64,000 nucleotides of DNA from Methylomonas montana (GTDB lineage: Bacteria > Pseudomonadota > Gammaproteobacteria > Methylococcales > Methylomonadaceae): the NCBI RefSeq assembly GCF_030490285.1, contig NZ_CP129884.1, positions 3,596,001 through 3,660,000 of the forward strand, given 5' to 3'. A model generated the notes under the pieces. The model did not search any database. It was given only the letters and a program-made list of their open reading frames with translations, and was not told where the DNA came from. Below are positions 15,919 to 25,635 of this stretch, piece by piece (the first letter of the stretch is position 1; each line of letters opens with the position of its first letter). The position numbers and the translations under genes are program-made.

Positions 15919-16947
15919 ATGCTCATTACGGAACTTGCCCAGCGTTGCGACGCCACCACCCAAGGCGGCGACGCGAACCTGTTTATTAATTCCGCGGCCG
16001 ACATCATGTCCGCCCACTCACACCAAGTTACCGTGCTCAGCGACGGTAAATACAAAAAATATTTAAAAGACTCGAAAGCCTCGGCTTGTTTCATTGCCGA
16101 GCAACTGGTGGACGGCGACATTCCGGACAGCCTGACCTTGCTGATCTGCAAGGATCCGGAAATCAGCTTCCTGAATGCGGTTAAATTGTTGCATCCGGAA
16201 CCGGTATTTAAGCGCCAGGTTTCCGAACATACGGTGTTAGCCGATACCTCGACACTGGGCTACGACGTACATGTCGGACCGTTCGCCAGCATCGGCCAGC
16301 ACAGCAGTATCGGCGACAGCAGCACGATAGAGGCCGGCGTCCGCATCGGCAACCACGTCGCCATTGGCAAACACTGCCATATCCATCCCAACGCGGTGAT
16401 CTACGACCACAGCATCATCGGCAACAACGTCATTATCCATGCCGGCGCGGTGATCGGCGCCGACGGCTTTGGTTATAAATTTAGAGACAACCAGCACGTC
16501 AAGGTGCCGCATGTCGGCCATGTCGAAATAGACGATAATGTCGAGATCGGCGCCAACACCTGCATCGACCGTGGCGCACTGGGCGCCACGCGCATCGGCG
16601 TCGGCAGCAAGATCGACAATCTGGTGCAACTCGGCCATAACAATATCGTCGGCCGCAATGTGATTATCTGCGGCCAATCCGGCATTTCCGGTTCCTGCAC
16701 CATTGGGGACGGCGCGATCCTGGCCGGCAGCACCGGAGTGGCCGATCATGTCAAGATCGGCGCGCGGGCAGTAATAATGGCGCGTAGCGGCATTTCCGGC
16801 GACGTCGATCCCGGCGCGCAAGTATTCGGCAGCCCGGCCAAGGATAGAAAAGTCGCCTGGCGCGAATTAGCGGCACTGGCCAAACTGCCCGAGTTGCTGC
16901 AGAAATTCAAGGCTCTGGAAGCCAAGGTCAACAAACTGGAAGAGTAA
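15919..16947 (+). CDS. lpxD: UDP-3-O-(3-hydroxyacyl)glucosamine N-acyltransferase LpxD
   Basis: A 342-residue LpxD that adds the N-linked hydroxyacyl chain in lipid A synthesis. The N-terminal uridine-binding domain (about 1-100) is followed by a left-handed beta helix of hexapeptide repeats. The catalytic His region HAGAVIGADGFGYKF, CIDRGALGATRIG, and a helical C-terminus (LLQKFKALEAKVNKLEE) are visible. The start at 15919 has a GGAAAG ribosome site. The gene lies outside the usual bamA-skp-lpxD-fabZ-lpxA cluster; lpxA is 35 kb away at 51.2 kb. It may be a second copy or simply displaced. Confidence 0.95.
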   Translation: MLITELAQRCDATTQGGDANLFINSAADIMSAHSHQVTVLSDGKYKKYLKDSKASACFIAEQLVDGDIPDSLTLLICKDPEISFLNAVKLLHPEPVFKRQVSEHTVLADTSTLGYDVHVGPFASIGQHSSIGDSSTIEAGVRIGNHVAIGKHCHIHPNAVIYDHSIIGNNVIIHAGAVIGADGFGYKFRDNQHVKVPHVGHVEIDDNVEIGANTCIDRGALGATRIGVGSKIDNLVQLGHNNIVGRNVIICGQSGISGSCTIGDGAILAGSTGVADHVKIGARAVIMARSGISGDVDPGAQVFGSPAKDRKVAWRELAALAKLPELLQKFKALEAKVNKLEE

Positions 16948-16954
16948 ACAGGCT

Positions 16955-16982
16955 TGTAGGGGCGAATGAATTCGCCCCTACA
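16955..16982. repeat. 28-bp perfect palindrome between lpxD and rpiA
   Basis: TGTAGGGGCGAAT and ATTCGCCCCTACA flank a GA centre. This GGGGCGAATxxATTCGCCCC type of dispersed intergenic palindrome occurs in many proteobacterial genomes. It follows the lpxD stop by 7 bp and may also act in 3'-end stabilisation. Confidence 0.75.
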
Positions 16983-17020
16983 GCGCGACAGATTTCTATA
17001 CAACTTTGCAGGATAGCATC

Positions 17021-17698
17021 ATGAACGACAAACAACGCGTTGCCCAGCATGCCGTCCAACAAGTACAAAGCGGCATGATCGTCGGCTTGGGGACCGGCTC
17101 CACCGCCAATTTTTTCATCGAGGAACTGGCCCGCCGCCATCAGCAGGAAGGCCTGAAATTCAAAACCGTAGCCAGTTCGGTAGTCAGTACCATCAGGGCC
17201 CAACAACTGGGGCTGCCTATGCTCGCCATCGAGCACATCGACGGCCTGGATCTGTATGTGGACGGCGCCGACGAAGTCGCACCGGACCTGACCTTGCTAA
17301 AGGGGCGCGGCTACGACCTGGTTCGCGAGAAACTGTTAGCCAAGGCCGCCGACTCGTTTTTGGTGCTGATCGACAACAGCAAACGCGTGAAACGCATCGG
17401 CGAGAATTTTCCGATCCCGATAGAAGTGACGCCGTTTGCCTGGAAGCTGGTGCAACGCAGCGTCGCAGCCATCGGCGGTCACGGCACCCTGCGGCAAACG
17501 CCCAATCAAGACGGCCTATCGGTGACTTCTCACGGTAGCCTGGTGCTGGATGTCGTGTTCGAAGCCAATATCGACGGCAAGACCTTGAACGAACGCCTGA
17601 ACGCGATACCGGGCATCGTCGAACACGGTATTTTTTGTGGCCTGACCCGCGCGGTATTTTGTGGACACGACGGCCAAGTCGAAGAACAATGGGCATAG
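17021..17698 (+). CDS. rpiA: Ribose-5-phosphate isomerase A
   Basis: A 225-residue RpiA interconverting ribose-5-phosphate and ribulose-5-phosphate in the cytoplasm, a step of the pentose phosphate pathway. Motifs: MIVGLGTGSTANFFIEEL (phosphate loop), LYVDGADEVAPDLTLLKGRG (catalytic Asp-Gly-Ala-Asp), REKLLAKAA and GLFxG-like GIFCGLT ending. The start at 17021 (MNDKQRVAQHAV) follows an AGGATAG ribosome site; an in-frame ATG at 17006 is less likely. Standard length. Confidence 0.96.
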   Translation: MNDKQRVAQHAVQQVQSGMIVGLGTGSTANFFIEELARRHQQEGLKFKTVASSVVSTIRAQQLGLPMLAIEHIDGLDLYVDGADEVAPDLTLLKGRGYDLVREKLLAKAADSFLVLIDNSKRVKRIGENFPIPIEVTPFAWKLVQRSVAAIGGHGTLRQTPNQDGLSVTSHGSLVLDVVFEANIDGKTLNERLNAIPGIVEHGIFCGLTRAVFCGHDGQVEEQWA

Positions 17699-18034
17699 TC
17701 CTCATCCGGCTTCGGAGAGTCTGCGCCCGCTCCAGATATTCGGGAAATTCGCGCCATTTCTAGCACGGTCTATCGAGACCAAGCCCCCCTTCCGTCTCAC
17801 CCGGAACAGGCTTGCGTCTCTACCCTGCCGATCGAATTACCTAGCCTTTGTCTCACCACTTTTGTGGTAGAAGCCGGCGAAAGAGTTAGTTCATAATCAA
17901 CCCAGTCGGCTTTTACTTAGAAAAGCCTTCCAGTTTCAACGACTCATCGTCGTGAAAATACGGTGCCGCCGCCAGACGCCGCCGACCTACCCAAGCGCCG
18001 GAGCTTTTCCGGCCGAAATCAAGAGGAGAATCGC
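17699..18034. other. Intergenic, rpiA to peroxiredoxin
   Basis: No gene supported in 336 bp. The last 20 bases contain the AAGAGGAGA ribosome site for the peroxiredoxin; no convincing promoter or terminator was recognised. Confidence 0.5.
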
Positions 18035-18526
18035 ATGTCACCATTATTAGAAAAAAACCAGGAAGCGCCCTTTCTCAGATCCGCCAATCAAGACAACAAA
18101 TTGATTTATTTGTCCGATTACAAGGGCGAAAAAAATGTAGTGTTGTACTTCTACCCCAAAGACGACACCCCCGGCTGCACGATAGAAGCCAACGACTTCA
18201 CCGCGCTGGCTGGCGAATTCGACGCCCAGGACACCGTGATCATCGGCGTCAGCAAGGACGATTGCCAAAGTCATAGAGACTTCATCGGCAAATACGGCCT
18301 GAACGTGCAGCTGCTGGCCGACACCTCCGGCGACCTTTGCGATGCTTACGGCGTCTGGCAGGAAGTGGAAAAAGACGGCGTAAAAAAATGGAAAATCGTC
18401 CGCTCGACCTTCATTATCGATAAAGACGGCAAACTGGTTGAAGCACTGTACGGCGTCAACCATGAGGGCCATGCGCTGGCGGTGTTAGAGATTATCAAAG
18501 GCTTAACAGCGCCGGTAGAAGCGTAA
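18035..18526 (+). CDS. bcp: Bcp/PrxQ-type peroxiredoxin
   Basis: A 163-residue thiol peroxidase reducing hydrogen and organic peroxides with thioredoxin. The peroxidatic Cys48 lies in YPKDDTPGCTIEANDF. The residue five positions on, which in E. coli Bcp is the second Cys, is Asn53, so an adjacent disulfide cannot form. Cysteines in DDCQSH and DLCDAY are alternative resolving candidates. VRSTFIIDKDGKLVEALYGV is the conserved C-terminal beta strand pair. The ATG at 18035 has a strong AAGAGGAGA ribosome site; the longer frame from 17963 is rejected. Confidence 0.93.
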   Translation: MSPLLEKNQEAPFLRSANQDNKLIYLSDYKGEKNVVLYFYPKDDTPGCTIEANDFTALAGEFDAQDTVIIGVSKDDCQSHRDFIGKYGLNVQLLADTSGDLCDAYGVWQEVEKDGVKKWKIVRSTFIIDKDGKLVEALYGVNHEGHALAVLEIIKGLTAPVEA

Positions 18527-19377
18527 ATCGGATCGGCAATCGATCGGGTAATGGCCAAAGCCTAACCCGATCTTTGCCAAATATTACCGTTCGAAAAAGC
18601 CTTAGCCAAATTGCATTACTTTCGGCGGTCATCGGCCAAGGTCTGTCGTTCCAATGCAGACAAAATCCCAACTTTCGATGACTGGTCTAGGCCAATAAGC
18701 AGTCCTTTTCTCCCCACGGTTTTGCCTGCATCCGGTGGCATGTATCCGCGTGCCCTCTAAGAAAATCCATACTACTCAGCGGCTTATTTTGATAGAAAAT
18801 TCGGATTTTTACGATATAGGCGCATATGCCTTACCGGCAATAGTACCGATGAATTACTTGTTTCATCCTCACAAATCATCGGAGCTGACTGGGGGGATGT
18901 ACATGTCCGCTGAGCCTCGCTCCCGACCCTCTAGGAAGCCATCTATGGCGAATAGAGAAAACTTTGATTATGCTGCCATACAGAAAGCATTGGCGACCAA
19001 CATGCCGGCAAATAAGGCGTGACAAATGCGAGCAAAAAGCTAGTGGCAGATACCAAACAATTCGTTGACGATCCTGCGGTTTAGAATGGTTTTGCAATCT
19101 GGTATAGGGTAGGGATTTTCACCCATCGCTGATTCATGGCTGTGCTGGATGGATTTGTGTTGGTGCCGTTATTGGCTAGTTGCCCAGACAAGGCTTAGTC
19201 ATCACGATCGGCCTGTATGTTTTTTGGTCGAGTGAACGCACTGCATTGGCTTGTGCCATAGTTTGGCTGGATTATGCGGTTGTAAGGTGAGCCGCACCTG
19301 ACTTACCGAGCGCGATGTCGACGCAGCTTTATCTGGGGTGGGTGTTGGCCGGACTTCGTTCAAAATAGGGCTACCAT
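18527..19377. other. 851-bp stretch without a supported gene
   Basis: One frame (18735-19022) could encode 95 residues but has no ribosome site, odd composition and no recognised family. The segment from about 19000 to 19377 may carry the regulatory region of the large kinase gene. No hairpin with a T tract after the peroxiredoxin stop was clear. Confidence 0.5.
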
Positions 19378-22300
19378 ATGCAGGCGCTTCCAAAACTACA
19401 GTCTTACACACTGACTGCGAAAATCGGCGAGAGCCTGCAATCTTTGGTGTATATGGGCTACCACAAGAGCCAGCCGGAACAGCCTCTGGTACTCAAGCGG
19501 CTCAAACTGCTTTCTAGCTGGGATGAGCAGTCGCGCCATCTGCGGCAGAAAATAGAAAGGCTCAAAGTACTGCACGACCCGCGTGTTTGCACGCCGTTGG
19601 CGCTGGAGTCGGATGGGGATGAGCAGTTCATCGTGCAGCCATGGTTTACTGGTCAGCCGCTGAATGTCTGGGTGGCACAGCAGCCGAATCTCCGGCTGGA
19701 GGATTTCCTTAGTATCGCTTGCACGCTGACCGACATTTTGCAGGCCGTTCATGATGCCGGCATCACCCACGGTGGTGTCAAACCGCATAACATCCTGGTG
19801 CAGCAAGGCACGCTGACGCTGCACCTCACCGATTTCATCACGCCGCTGGACATCCGCGACGTCAGCCATTTCATCTACGACCCGGAATTCGTGCGCGGTA
19901 CGCTGGCCTATACCTCGCCAGAGCAGACCGGTCGCATCAATTATCGCGTGGATTTTTCAACCGATCTCTATTCGCTCGGTATCGTGTTCTACGAACTGCT
20001 GACCGGGGCCCTGCCGTTTTTCGCCGACGATCCACTGGAGCTGATTCATGCACACCTTGCCGAAGAAGCTCCCAGGGTGCATGAGAACAACCCGGCTATT
20101 CCGCGCCAATTGGGCGAAATCGTTGCCAAGCTCTTGCTCAAGCAGCCGGAAAAGCGTTATCAGAGCGCCGCGGGGCTGCTGGCCGATCTGATGCGCTGCC
20201 GTGACGAGTTCGCCGCCAGCGGTATCGTCTCCAACTTTCCTGTTGGCTCGAAAGACCGGACCCGGCGCGTCATTTTTATCTCCAAAATGGTCGGTCGCCA
20301 GGCAGAAAGCGTTCTGATCCGGCGCGAATACGATGCCGTCAGTCATGGTGCCTTTCGCTCCGTATTTATTTCGGGCCTTTCCGGCATCGGCAAGACGCGC
20401 CTGATTCAGGAACTGCAAAAACCCCTGGTACAAAATCGCAGCTATTTCACCTCCGGCAAGTTCGACCAGTATCAGAAAAACATCCCCTACAGCTCGTTGA
20501 TTCAGGCCCTGCGTAACCTGATGCGTATTTTTCTCACCGAGAGCGATGCCCAAGTGGCGCAGTGGCAAGAAAAAATCCTCGGGGCCGTGGAAAATAACGG
20601 CGGCGTGATTACCGATGTTGTTCCGGAACTGAAATTTATTATCGGCGCGCAGCCGGAAGTGCCGCCGTTGCCGCCGGTGGAGGCGCGCAACCGCTTCAAT
20701 AATCTGTTCGGCCGCTTTTTATCCTGCCTAGCCGGCACCGACAATCCGCTGGTGCTGTTCATCGACGACCTGCAATGGTGCGACAGCGCCACGTTTGATT
20801 TTCTGACCAGTGTCTTTGCCAACCATGACGAACACCCCTACCTGTTCTTCATCGGCGCATACCGCCATAACGAGGTCGATCCCAGCCACCCGCTCACCAA
20901 ACTGATCCGTAACATAATCGAGAATGAAGGCCCCTTGCAGGAAATCCGCTTGGAGGCGCTCAGCGACGACGATACTCACGAAATGGTGTCCTACATCTTG
21001 GATGCCTCACTCGACGAAACTGCGAGCCTGTCTGCGTTTATCGCCCGATTGACCGAGGGCAACCCGCTGTTCGTCAGTGAGAGCCTGACCTGGCTCTACA
21101 ACGAAAATCTGTTGCACACAGACGAACAGCACCACTGGCGCTGGGATATTGCCAGTATCCGCGAAACCCAGATGCCGACCACGGTGGTCGAACTGTTCAG
21201 CACCAAGGTACGCAGGCTGCCGCCGGACACGCTGCACATCCTCAAGCACTGCGCCTGCATGGGCAATCGTTTCACTTCCGAAGAATTGGTGTTGGTGCTC
21301 GACATCGGCCTCGAGCAACTGTTTGAAGCGCTGAAACCTGTGTTGAGCCTGGGGCTTTTGCTGGAGAACAAAACCGATCTACAGTTCGTGCATGACCGTG
21401 TACAAGAAGCCGTATTACGTCAGATCGACATGCAAACTCGCCCTGAAATTCATTGGCGTATCGGCAAACGCTTGCTTGACGCAAAGACGGATAAGGACAG
21501 TCAGGAAAACAGTAATATCCTGACCGTGGGTATGACTGAATATCAATGCGCTATCAAGCATAACGTCAATCCTGAAAACCTGGACAATCTGTTCCCCATC
21601 GCCGCCCACCTCAATCAAGGTTGCCCCGATAATCTGGATAACGATACGGCTTACTGGCTGGCGGATATCAACTTTCACGCCGGCAACAAGGCGCTGGATG
21701 CGCTGGCCAGCGAGGCTGCCAACGATTTTTTCCTGAAAGCCCATGATTATCTGCTGGAAGATTGTTGGGAAATCGTCTATCCACTGACCTACAGAATTTA
21801 TCAACGGCTGGCCAAAACCGATTTGATGTGCGGCCGCTACGATGAATCGGAAACGCTACTCAACAAACTGATCGAACATGCCGATAGCGACCTGGACAAG
21901 GCCGAGGCACTGGCGGAGCAGACCACTTCGCTGTCTTCCTTCGGCAACTTCATCAAGGCCATAGCAACTGCCAACCGTGGCCTCGCCTATTTCGACAAGG
22001 CCATTCCCGAGGATGCTGGTGAGGCCACGCAACGTATGCAGGCGCTGATGGCTCAAGTCAGAGAACACGGCGACGTTTGGAAAAAAATCTTGCATATGCC
22101 TTTCACCAAAGAGCGCAAGAACAAAATCGAACTTGCCTTCTATAGCGAACTGATTCCTGACCTCTACATGTCGGGGCTGGTGCCGCAGCTCTACCTTTCG
22201 GCCGCGCAGTCCACCTTACATTGCCTACAGGGCGGCATGGACGAATCGGTGATTTATTCGTTTTCCATCATGGGCCTCAACCTGGGCGAACAGGGCGACT

Positions 22301-24927
22301 TCGAGTTAGCCTACCAGTACGAAGATCTGGCTCACGACCTGTGTGCAAAATATCCCAATACCTTCGGTGCCACGAGAGGGATGAACGGCATCGTCTGGTG
22401 CAATATGCATTCGCGCAGCCACCCGGCGGACATTGTCGATTATGCCCTGAAGGGTATCCAGTGCGGCAAGAACTGTGGCGATCTCTACAACGCCGGCTTA
22501 TCCTACGGCCCGCTGATGTGGAATCTGGCAGTGCAAGGCAAAAGCATGCGCCAGATCGAAGAAACCGCCGAAGAATGCCTGAGCTTCTCGAAAAAGAACC
22601 AGCTTTCGTTCTCGGTCGGCCTGGCGGAGGCGGTGCTGGCAGGCTGGGTGGCACCGATGAGGCCGGATTACGAGCCTGTTGCCATAGCAGAAACTCTGGC
22701 GCACTGGGAGGCTGAAAATTACGTGTCCGCATCCGGCAGTTATTTTGCACTGCTTGGTTTTGCCCAATATTTCATGGGCGATTATGCGGCTGCGGCAGTT
22801 TCCCTACAGACTGTCGACCGTTACCTGCACGGACTTACCGATAACGTTCTGAAGCGTCTATGGTATGTGTTCCGCATCCTCAACCGGCTGCGCTCGCCGG
22901 AAAATACCTCTTGGCCGGAAATCGAGGCGGAAATCGCCCCCTTGCTGCAAAAATTAGAAACGTGGGCTATCCTCGGCCCGCTGTTGCAGCCCTATCTTGC
23001 CTTTATTCATGCCGAGATAGCCCGTGTGCGGGGAGATATGCGCGAAACGCGAAACCTTTATCTCGATGCCATCGCCGAGGCGGCCATGCATGACTACCGC
23101 CTACTCGCCGGACATCTGCACGAATGCCTGGCCGACCTGTTGAGCGATACGGGACATGCCGATGCTGAAATTTTTTATGCCGAGGCAAGACGGTTTTATC
23201 GGATCTGTCGTGCGGAGGGCAAAAGCGCCCGATTACAGAAGAGACACCCTTATGTACCGTTAGACAAGGCGCTGCGTATTGGCCGAACCGCCGTCGAGAA
23301 AGCCCATGAAAACATCGACTCGTACACACTGCCCAACCTGGACATCAATTACCTGATGAAATCGGCACTCGTGCTTTCTGCCGAAATCGACCTTGCGCAA
23401 TTGCTGAAGAAGATTATGAACGTGGTGCTGGAAAGTTCCGGTGCCCAGCACGGCTATCTGCTGATCCGGGAGCAGGAAGAACTGGTTGTGGCGGCTGAAA
23501 ACCATGTGGGAAAAAGTCAAAAGCCACTGGAGCGACATTACAACTTCACCGATGCTCCCGGCATCTGCCAGGCTATCGTCAACTATGTTTTCCGTACGCG
23601 TGAAAAAGTCGTGTTGCGCGATGCGGCACACGAAGGTGATTTTCGCGATACGCCCGAAGTGACTATGTACGGCCTGCGATCGGTGCTGTGTCTACCGCTG
23701 GTCAAACAGGCGGAACTGATCGGCGTGCTTTATCTGGAGAACCGGCTTTCAGAAGGTATTTTCACCCAAGAGAAAATCGGCATGACAGAGTTACTGACCT
23801 CCCATGCTGCTATCTCACTGGAAAATGCCCGCCTACTGGAAAAAATGCGACGCTACCAAGATCACCTCGAAGAAGAAGTGCAGTATCGCACCACCGATCT
23901 CGTAATGGCCCGCGATGCCGCCGAAGCCGCCAATCGCGCCAAAAGCGTATTCCTGAACAACATGGGCCACGAGCTGCGCACACCGCTTAACGCGATTCTC
24001 GGCTTTTCCAGCATGATGCGAAATAATGCGCGGCTGGAACAGTCGGCGCGTGACAACCTCGACATCATCAACCGTAGCGGTGTACGTCTATTAAGAATAG
24101 TCAACGATGTACTGGAAATGGCCAAGATCGAAACAGGGCACCTACAACTAGCAGAAAGTCAATTCGATTTTGGTGGCATGGTGAGCGAGGCTATGCACAT
24201 ATTCACGATACACGCCGAGGGAAAAGAATTGCAGTTACTGCTCGACCCCTCTTCGCAATTTCCACGTTTCATCACGGGCGACGAAGCCCGTTTGCGCCAG
24301 ATACTGATCAACCTGCTCGACAATGCCATCAAATTCACTGCAAGAGGCTGCGTCACCTTGCGTCTTGGGATCAGACAAAACGCCACCCAACATTTGCTGA
24401 TAGAAGTCGAAGATACTGGTCCCGGAATTTCATTAGAAGACCAGCAGCGTATCTTCCAGCCGTTTGTGCAGTTGAGCGAGGACTCCCTCAACCTGGGCAC
24501 CGGCCTCGGTTTGACCGTTACCCGCCAATTCGTCCAAATGATGGGCGGCAGCCTCACGCTGGAAAGCACGCCGGCCAAGGGCTCTTTATTCCGGGTTGAA
24601 CTGCCTTTGAAAGAGGCGCTGGAGCGCAGAGATAACATCCAAACGGCAGAACATATCAAAAATGAGGTGATCCGTTTGCAAACAGCCACAGCCGCAACCG
24701 CAACGCCATTGACGGCCGAAATGCTATCCGTGGTGCCACCTGAACTGCGCAACAAGCTACGCGAAGCATTAGAAATTTTGGAGACTGAACGCATTCATGA
24801 TGTCATTCAACAAGTGGCAAACTATGATGTGAGCTTGCAGCAGAGGCTTTCACAACTAACGGATAACTTTGATTATCCTGCTATCCTGAAGGCGCTGGGG
24901 ACGGACTCATCGGACTACGACAGATGA
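19378..24927 (+). CDS. Giant hybrid: Ser/Thr (pseudo)kinase - AAA ATPase - GAF - histidine kinase
   Basis: A 1849-residue cytoplasmic-looking signalling protein. Order: protein-kinase fold (about 10-280; EQPLVLKRL for the ATP Lys, LTDFITPLD for the DFG position, GTLAYTSPEQTGR activation end), AAA/NACHT-like ATPase (Walker A GLSGIGKT at 333-340, Walker B-like LVLFIDDLQWCDSA), a long alpha-helical repeat region (about 650-1300), GAF (about 1345-1490), HisKA (NNMGHELRTPLNAILGF with His1531) and HATPase (LINLLDNAIKFT, DTGPGIS, GTGLGLTV), then a ~110-residue tail. The catalytic loop reads H131-G-G-V-K-P-H-N, with Gly133 where the catalytic Asp belongs. No receiver domain or adjacent response regulator. 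Confidence 0.9.
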   Translation: MQALPKLQSYTLTAKIGESLQSLVYMGYHKSQPEQPLVLKRLKLLSSWDEQSRHLRQKIERLKVLHDPRVCTPLALESDGDEQFIVQPWFTGQPLNVWVAQQPNLRLEDFLSIACTLTDILQAVHDAGITHGGVKPHNILVQQGTLTLHLTDFITPLDIRDVSHFIYDPEFVRGTLAYTSPEQTGRINYRVDFSTDLYSLGIVFYELLTGALPFFADDPLELIHAHLAEEAPRVHENNPAIPRQLGEIVAKLLLKQPEKRYQSAAGLLADLMRCRDEFAASGIVSNFPVGSKDRTRRVIFISKMVGRQAESVLIRREYDAVSHGAFRSVFISGLSGIGKTRLIQELQKPLVQNRSYFTSGKFDQYQKNIPYSSLIQALRNLMRIFLTESDAQVAQWQEKILGAVENNGGVITDVVPELKFIIGAQPEVPPLPPVEARNRFNNLFGRFLSCLAGTDNPLVLFIDDLQWCDSATFDFLTSVFANHDEHPYLFFIGAYRHNEVDPSHPLTKLIRNIIENEGPLQEIRLEALSDDDTHEMVSYILDASLDETASLSAFIARLTEGNPLFVSESLTWLYNENLLHTDEQHHWRWDIASIRETQMPTTVVELFSTKVRRLPPDTLHILKHCACMGNRFTSEELVLVLDIGLEQLFEALKPVLSLGLLLENKTDLQFVHDRVQEAVLRQIDMQTRPEIHWRIGKRLLDAKTDKDSQENSNILTVGMTEYQCAIKHNVNPENLDNLFPIAAHLNQGCPDNLDNDTAYWLADINFHAGNKALDALASEAANDFFLKAHDYLLEDCWEIVYPLTYRIYQRLAKTDLMCGRYDESETLLNKLIEHADSDLDKAEALAEQTTSLSSFGNFIKAIATANRGLAYFDKAIPEDAGEATQRMQALMAQVREHGDVWKKILHMPFTKERKNKIELAFYSELIPDLYMSGLVPQLYLSAAQSTLHCLQGGMDESVIYSFSIMGLNLGEQGDFELAYQYEDLAHDLCAKYPNTFGATRGMNGIVWCNMHSRSHPADIVDYALKGIQCGKNCGDLYNAGLSYGPLMWNLAVQGKSMRQIEETAEECLSFSKKNQLSFSVGLAEAVLAGWVAPMRPDYEPVAIAETLAHWEAENYVSASGSYFALLGFAQYFMGDYAAAAVSLQTVDRYLHGLTDNVLKRLWYVFRILNRLRSPENTSWPEIEAEIAPLLQKLETWAILGPLLQPYLAFIHAEIARVRGDMRETRNLYLDAIAEAAMHDYRLLAGHLHECLADLLSDTGHADAEIFYAEARRFYRICRAEGKSARLQKRHPYVPLDKALRIGRTAVEKAHENIDSYTLPNLDINYLMKSALVLSAEIDLAQLLKKIMNVVLESSGAQHGYLLIREQEELVVAAENHVGKSQKPLERHYNFTDAPGICQAIVNYVFRTREKVVLRDAAHEGDFRDTPEVTMYGLRSVLCLPLVKQAELIGVLYLENRLSEGIFTQEKIGMTELLTSHAAISLENARLLEKMRRYQDHLEEEVQYRTTDLVMARDAAEAANRAKSVFLNNMGHELRTPLNAILGFSSMMRNNARLEQSARDNLDIINRSGVRLLRIVNDVLEMAKIETGHLQLAESQFDFGGMVSEAMHIFTIHAEGKELQLLLDPSSQFPRFITGDEARLRQILINLLDNAIKFTARGCVTLRLGIRQNATQHLLIEVEDTGPGISLEDQQRIFQPFVQLSEDSLNLGTGLGLTVTRQFVQMMGGSLTLESTPAKGSLFRVELPLKEALERRDNIQTAEHIKNEVIRLQTATAATATPLTAEMLSVVPPELRNKLREALEILETERIHDVIQQVANYDVSLQQRLSQLTDNFDYPAILKALGTDSSDYDR

Positions 24928-25635
24928 CTTATAGAAACAGCATCACGGTAGTTACCTCACATACCAGCCACCTTGAAGCTATTGGCGGATAATTACCGTG
25001 TCGATTGGATGTCAGCTAAGGTTTCAGAATCGGACGCACGGTCAATTTAATGCCGAACGTCGGGTGTTGAGTGTTGGGTCGGTTTTGCTGATTCGATTTC
25101 GACAGAACACTAACGGCCAATTTTTGACGCTTATTTCCATGAATTGAAGCCAAGTCAAACGGCAAAAGCCGTCATTTGCAACACTGGAGGTTACCAATCC
25201 AATACACCATTTCTTATACCCGTACCATCATAGAGTAACAGACGAATATAGCGCTTGATTATAGATCGTCACTGAATGTTCATCTATGTGAATTATTTTC
25301 AGCTGCATTATAGACTGGCTGGCAATATTTCGAAGAGGCATCTTAAGATCGAGCAATCTCAATACTGTGCTTTCCCTGCAATACTATTCATAAAATATAT
25401 GCATACTCTATTTACTTCTCGTCATTTGCAGATTATTACGTAAACAAAAAACCACATTTTGTCTTTTTTGCGGATACTATGCTAAAGGCGGCATGATAAC
25501 TGGATTGCACTTTTGAATTGAATCCGCAGCCTGGCTAATATTCGCTGAAACGGGGCAATTATATTTTTATCGTCGCAGCGATTAAATATATCCAAGCCAT
25601 CGACTTTTCTCTGCACATTAAATGGGCCACAAAAT
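24928..25635. other. 708-bp AT-richer stretch without a gene
   Basis: No coding frame with a ribosome site or family resemblance on either strand. Base composition becomes AT-richer from about 25.2 kb toward the flavin reductase gene, so this is probably the border of a transferred patch. Confidence 0.5.

Noticed and set aside
16237-16821. 194-codon minus-strand frame rich in Asp, Ala and Val
   Set aside because: Antisense to the hexapeptide repeats of lpxD; the repetitive composition is a by-product of those codons.
17217-17705. 162-codon Arg-rich minus-strand frame
   Set aside because: Antisense to rpiA, with a composition typical of shadow frames in GC-rich DNA.
18735-19022. 95-codon plus-strand frame
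   Set aside because: No ribosome site, unusual composition and no family; not enough support to call a gene.
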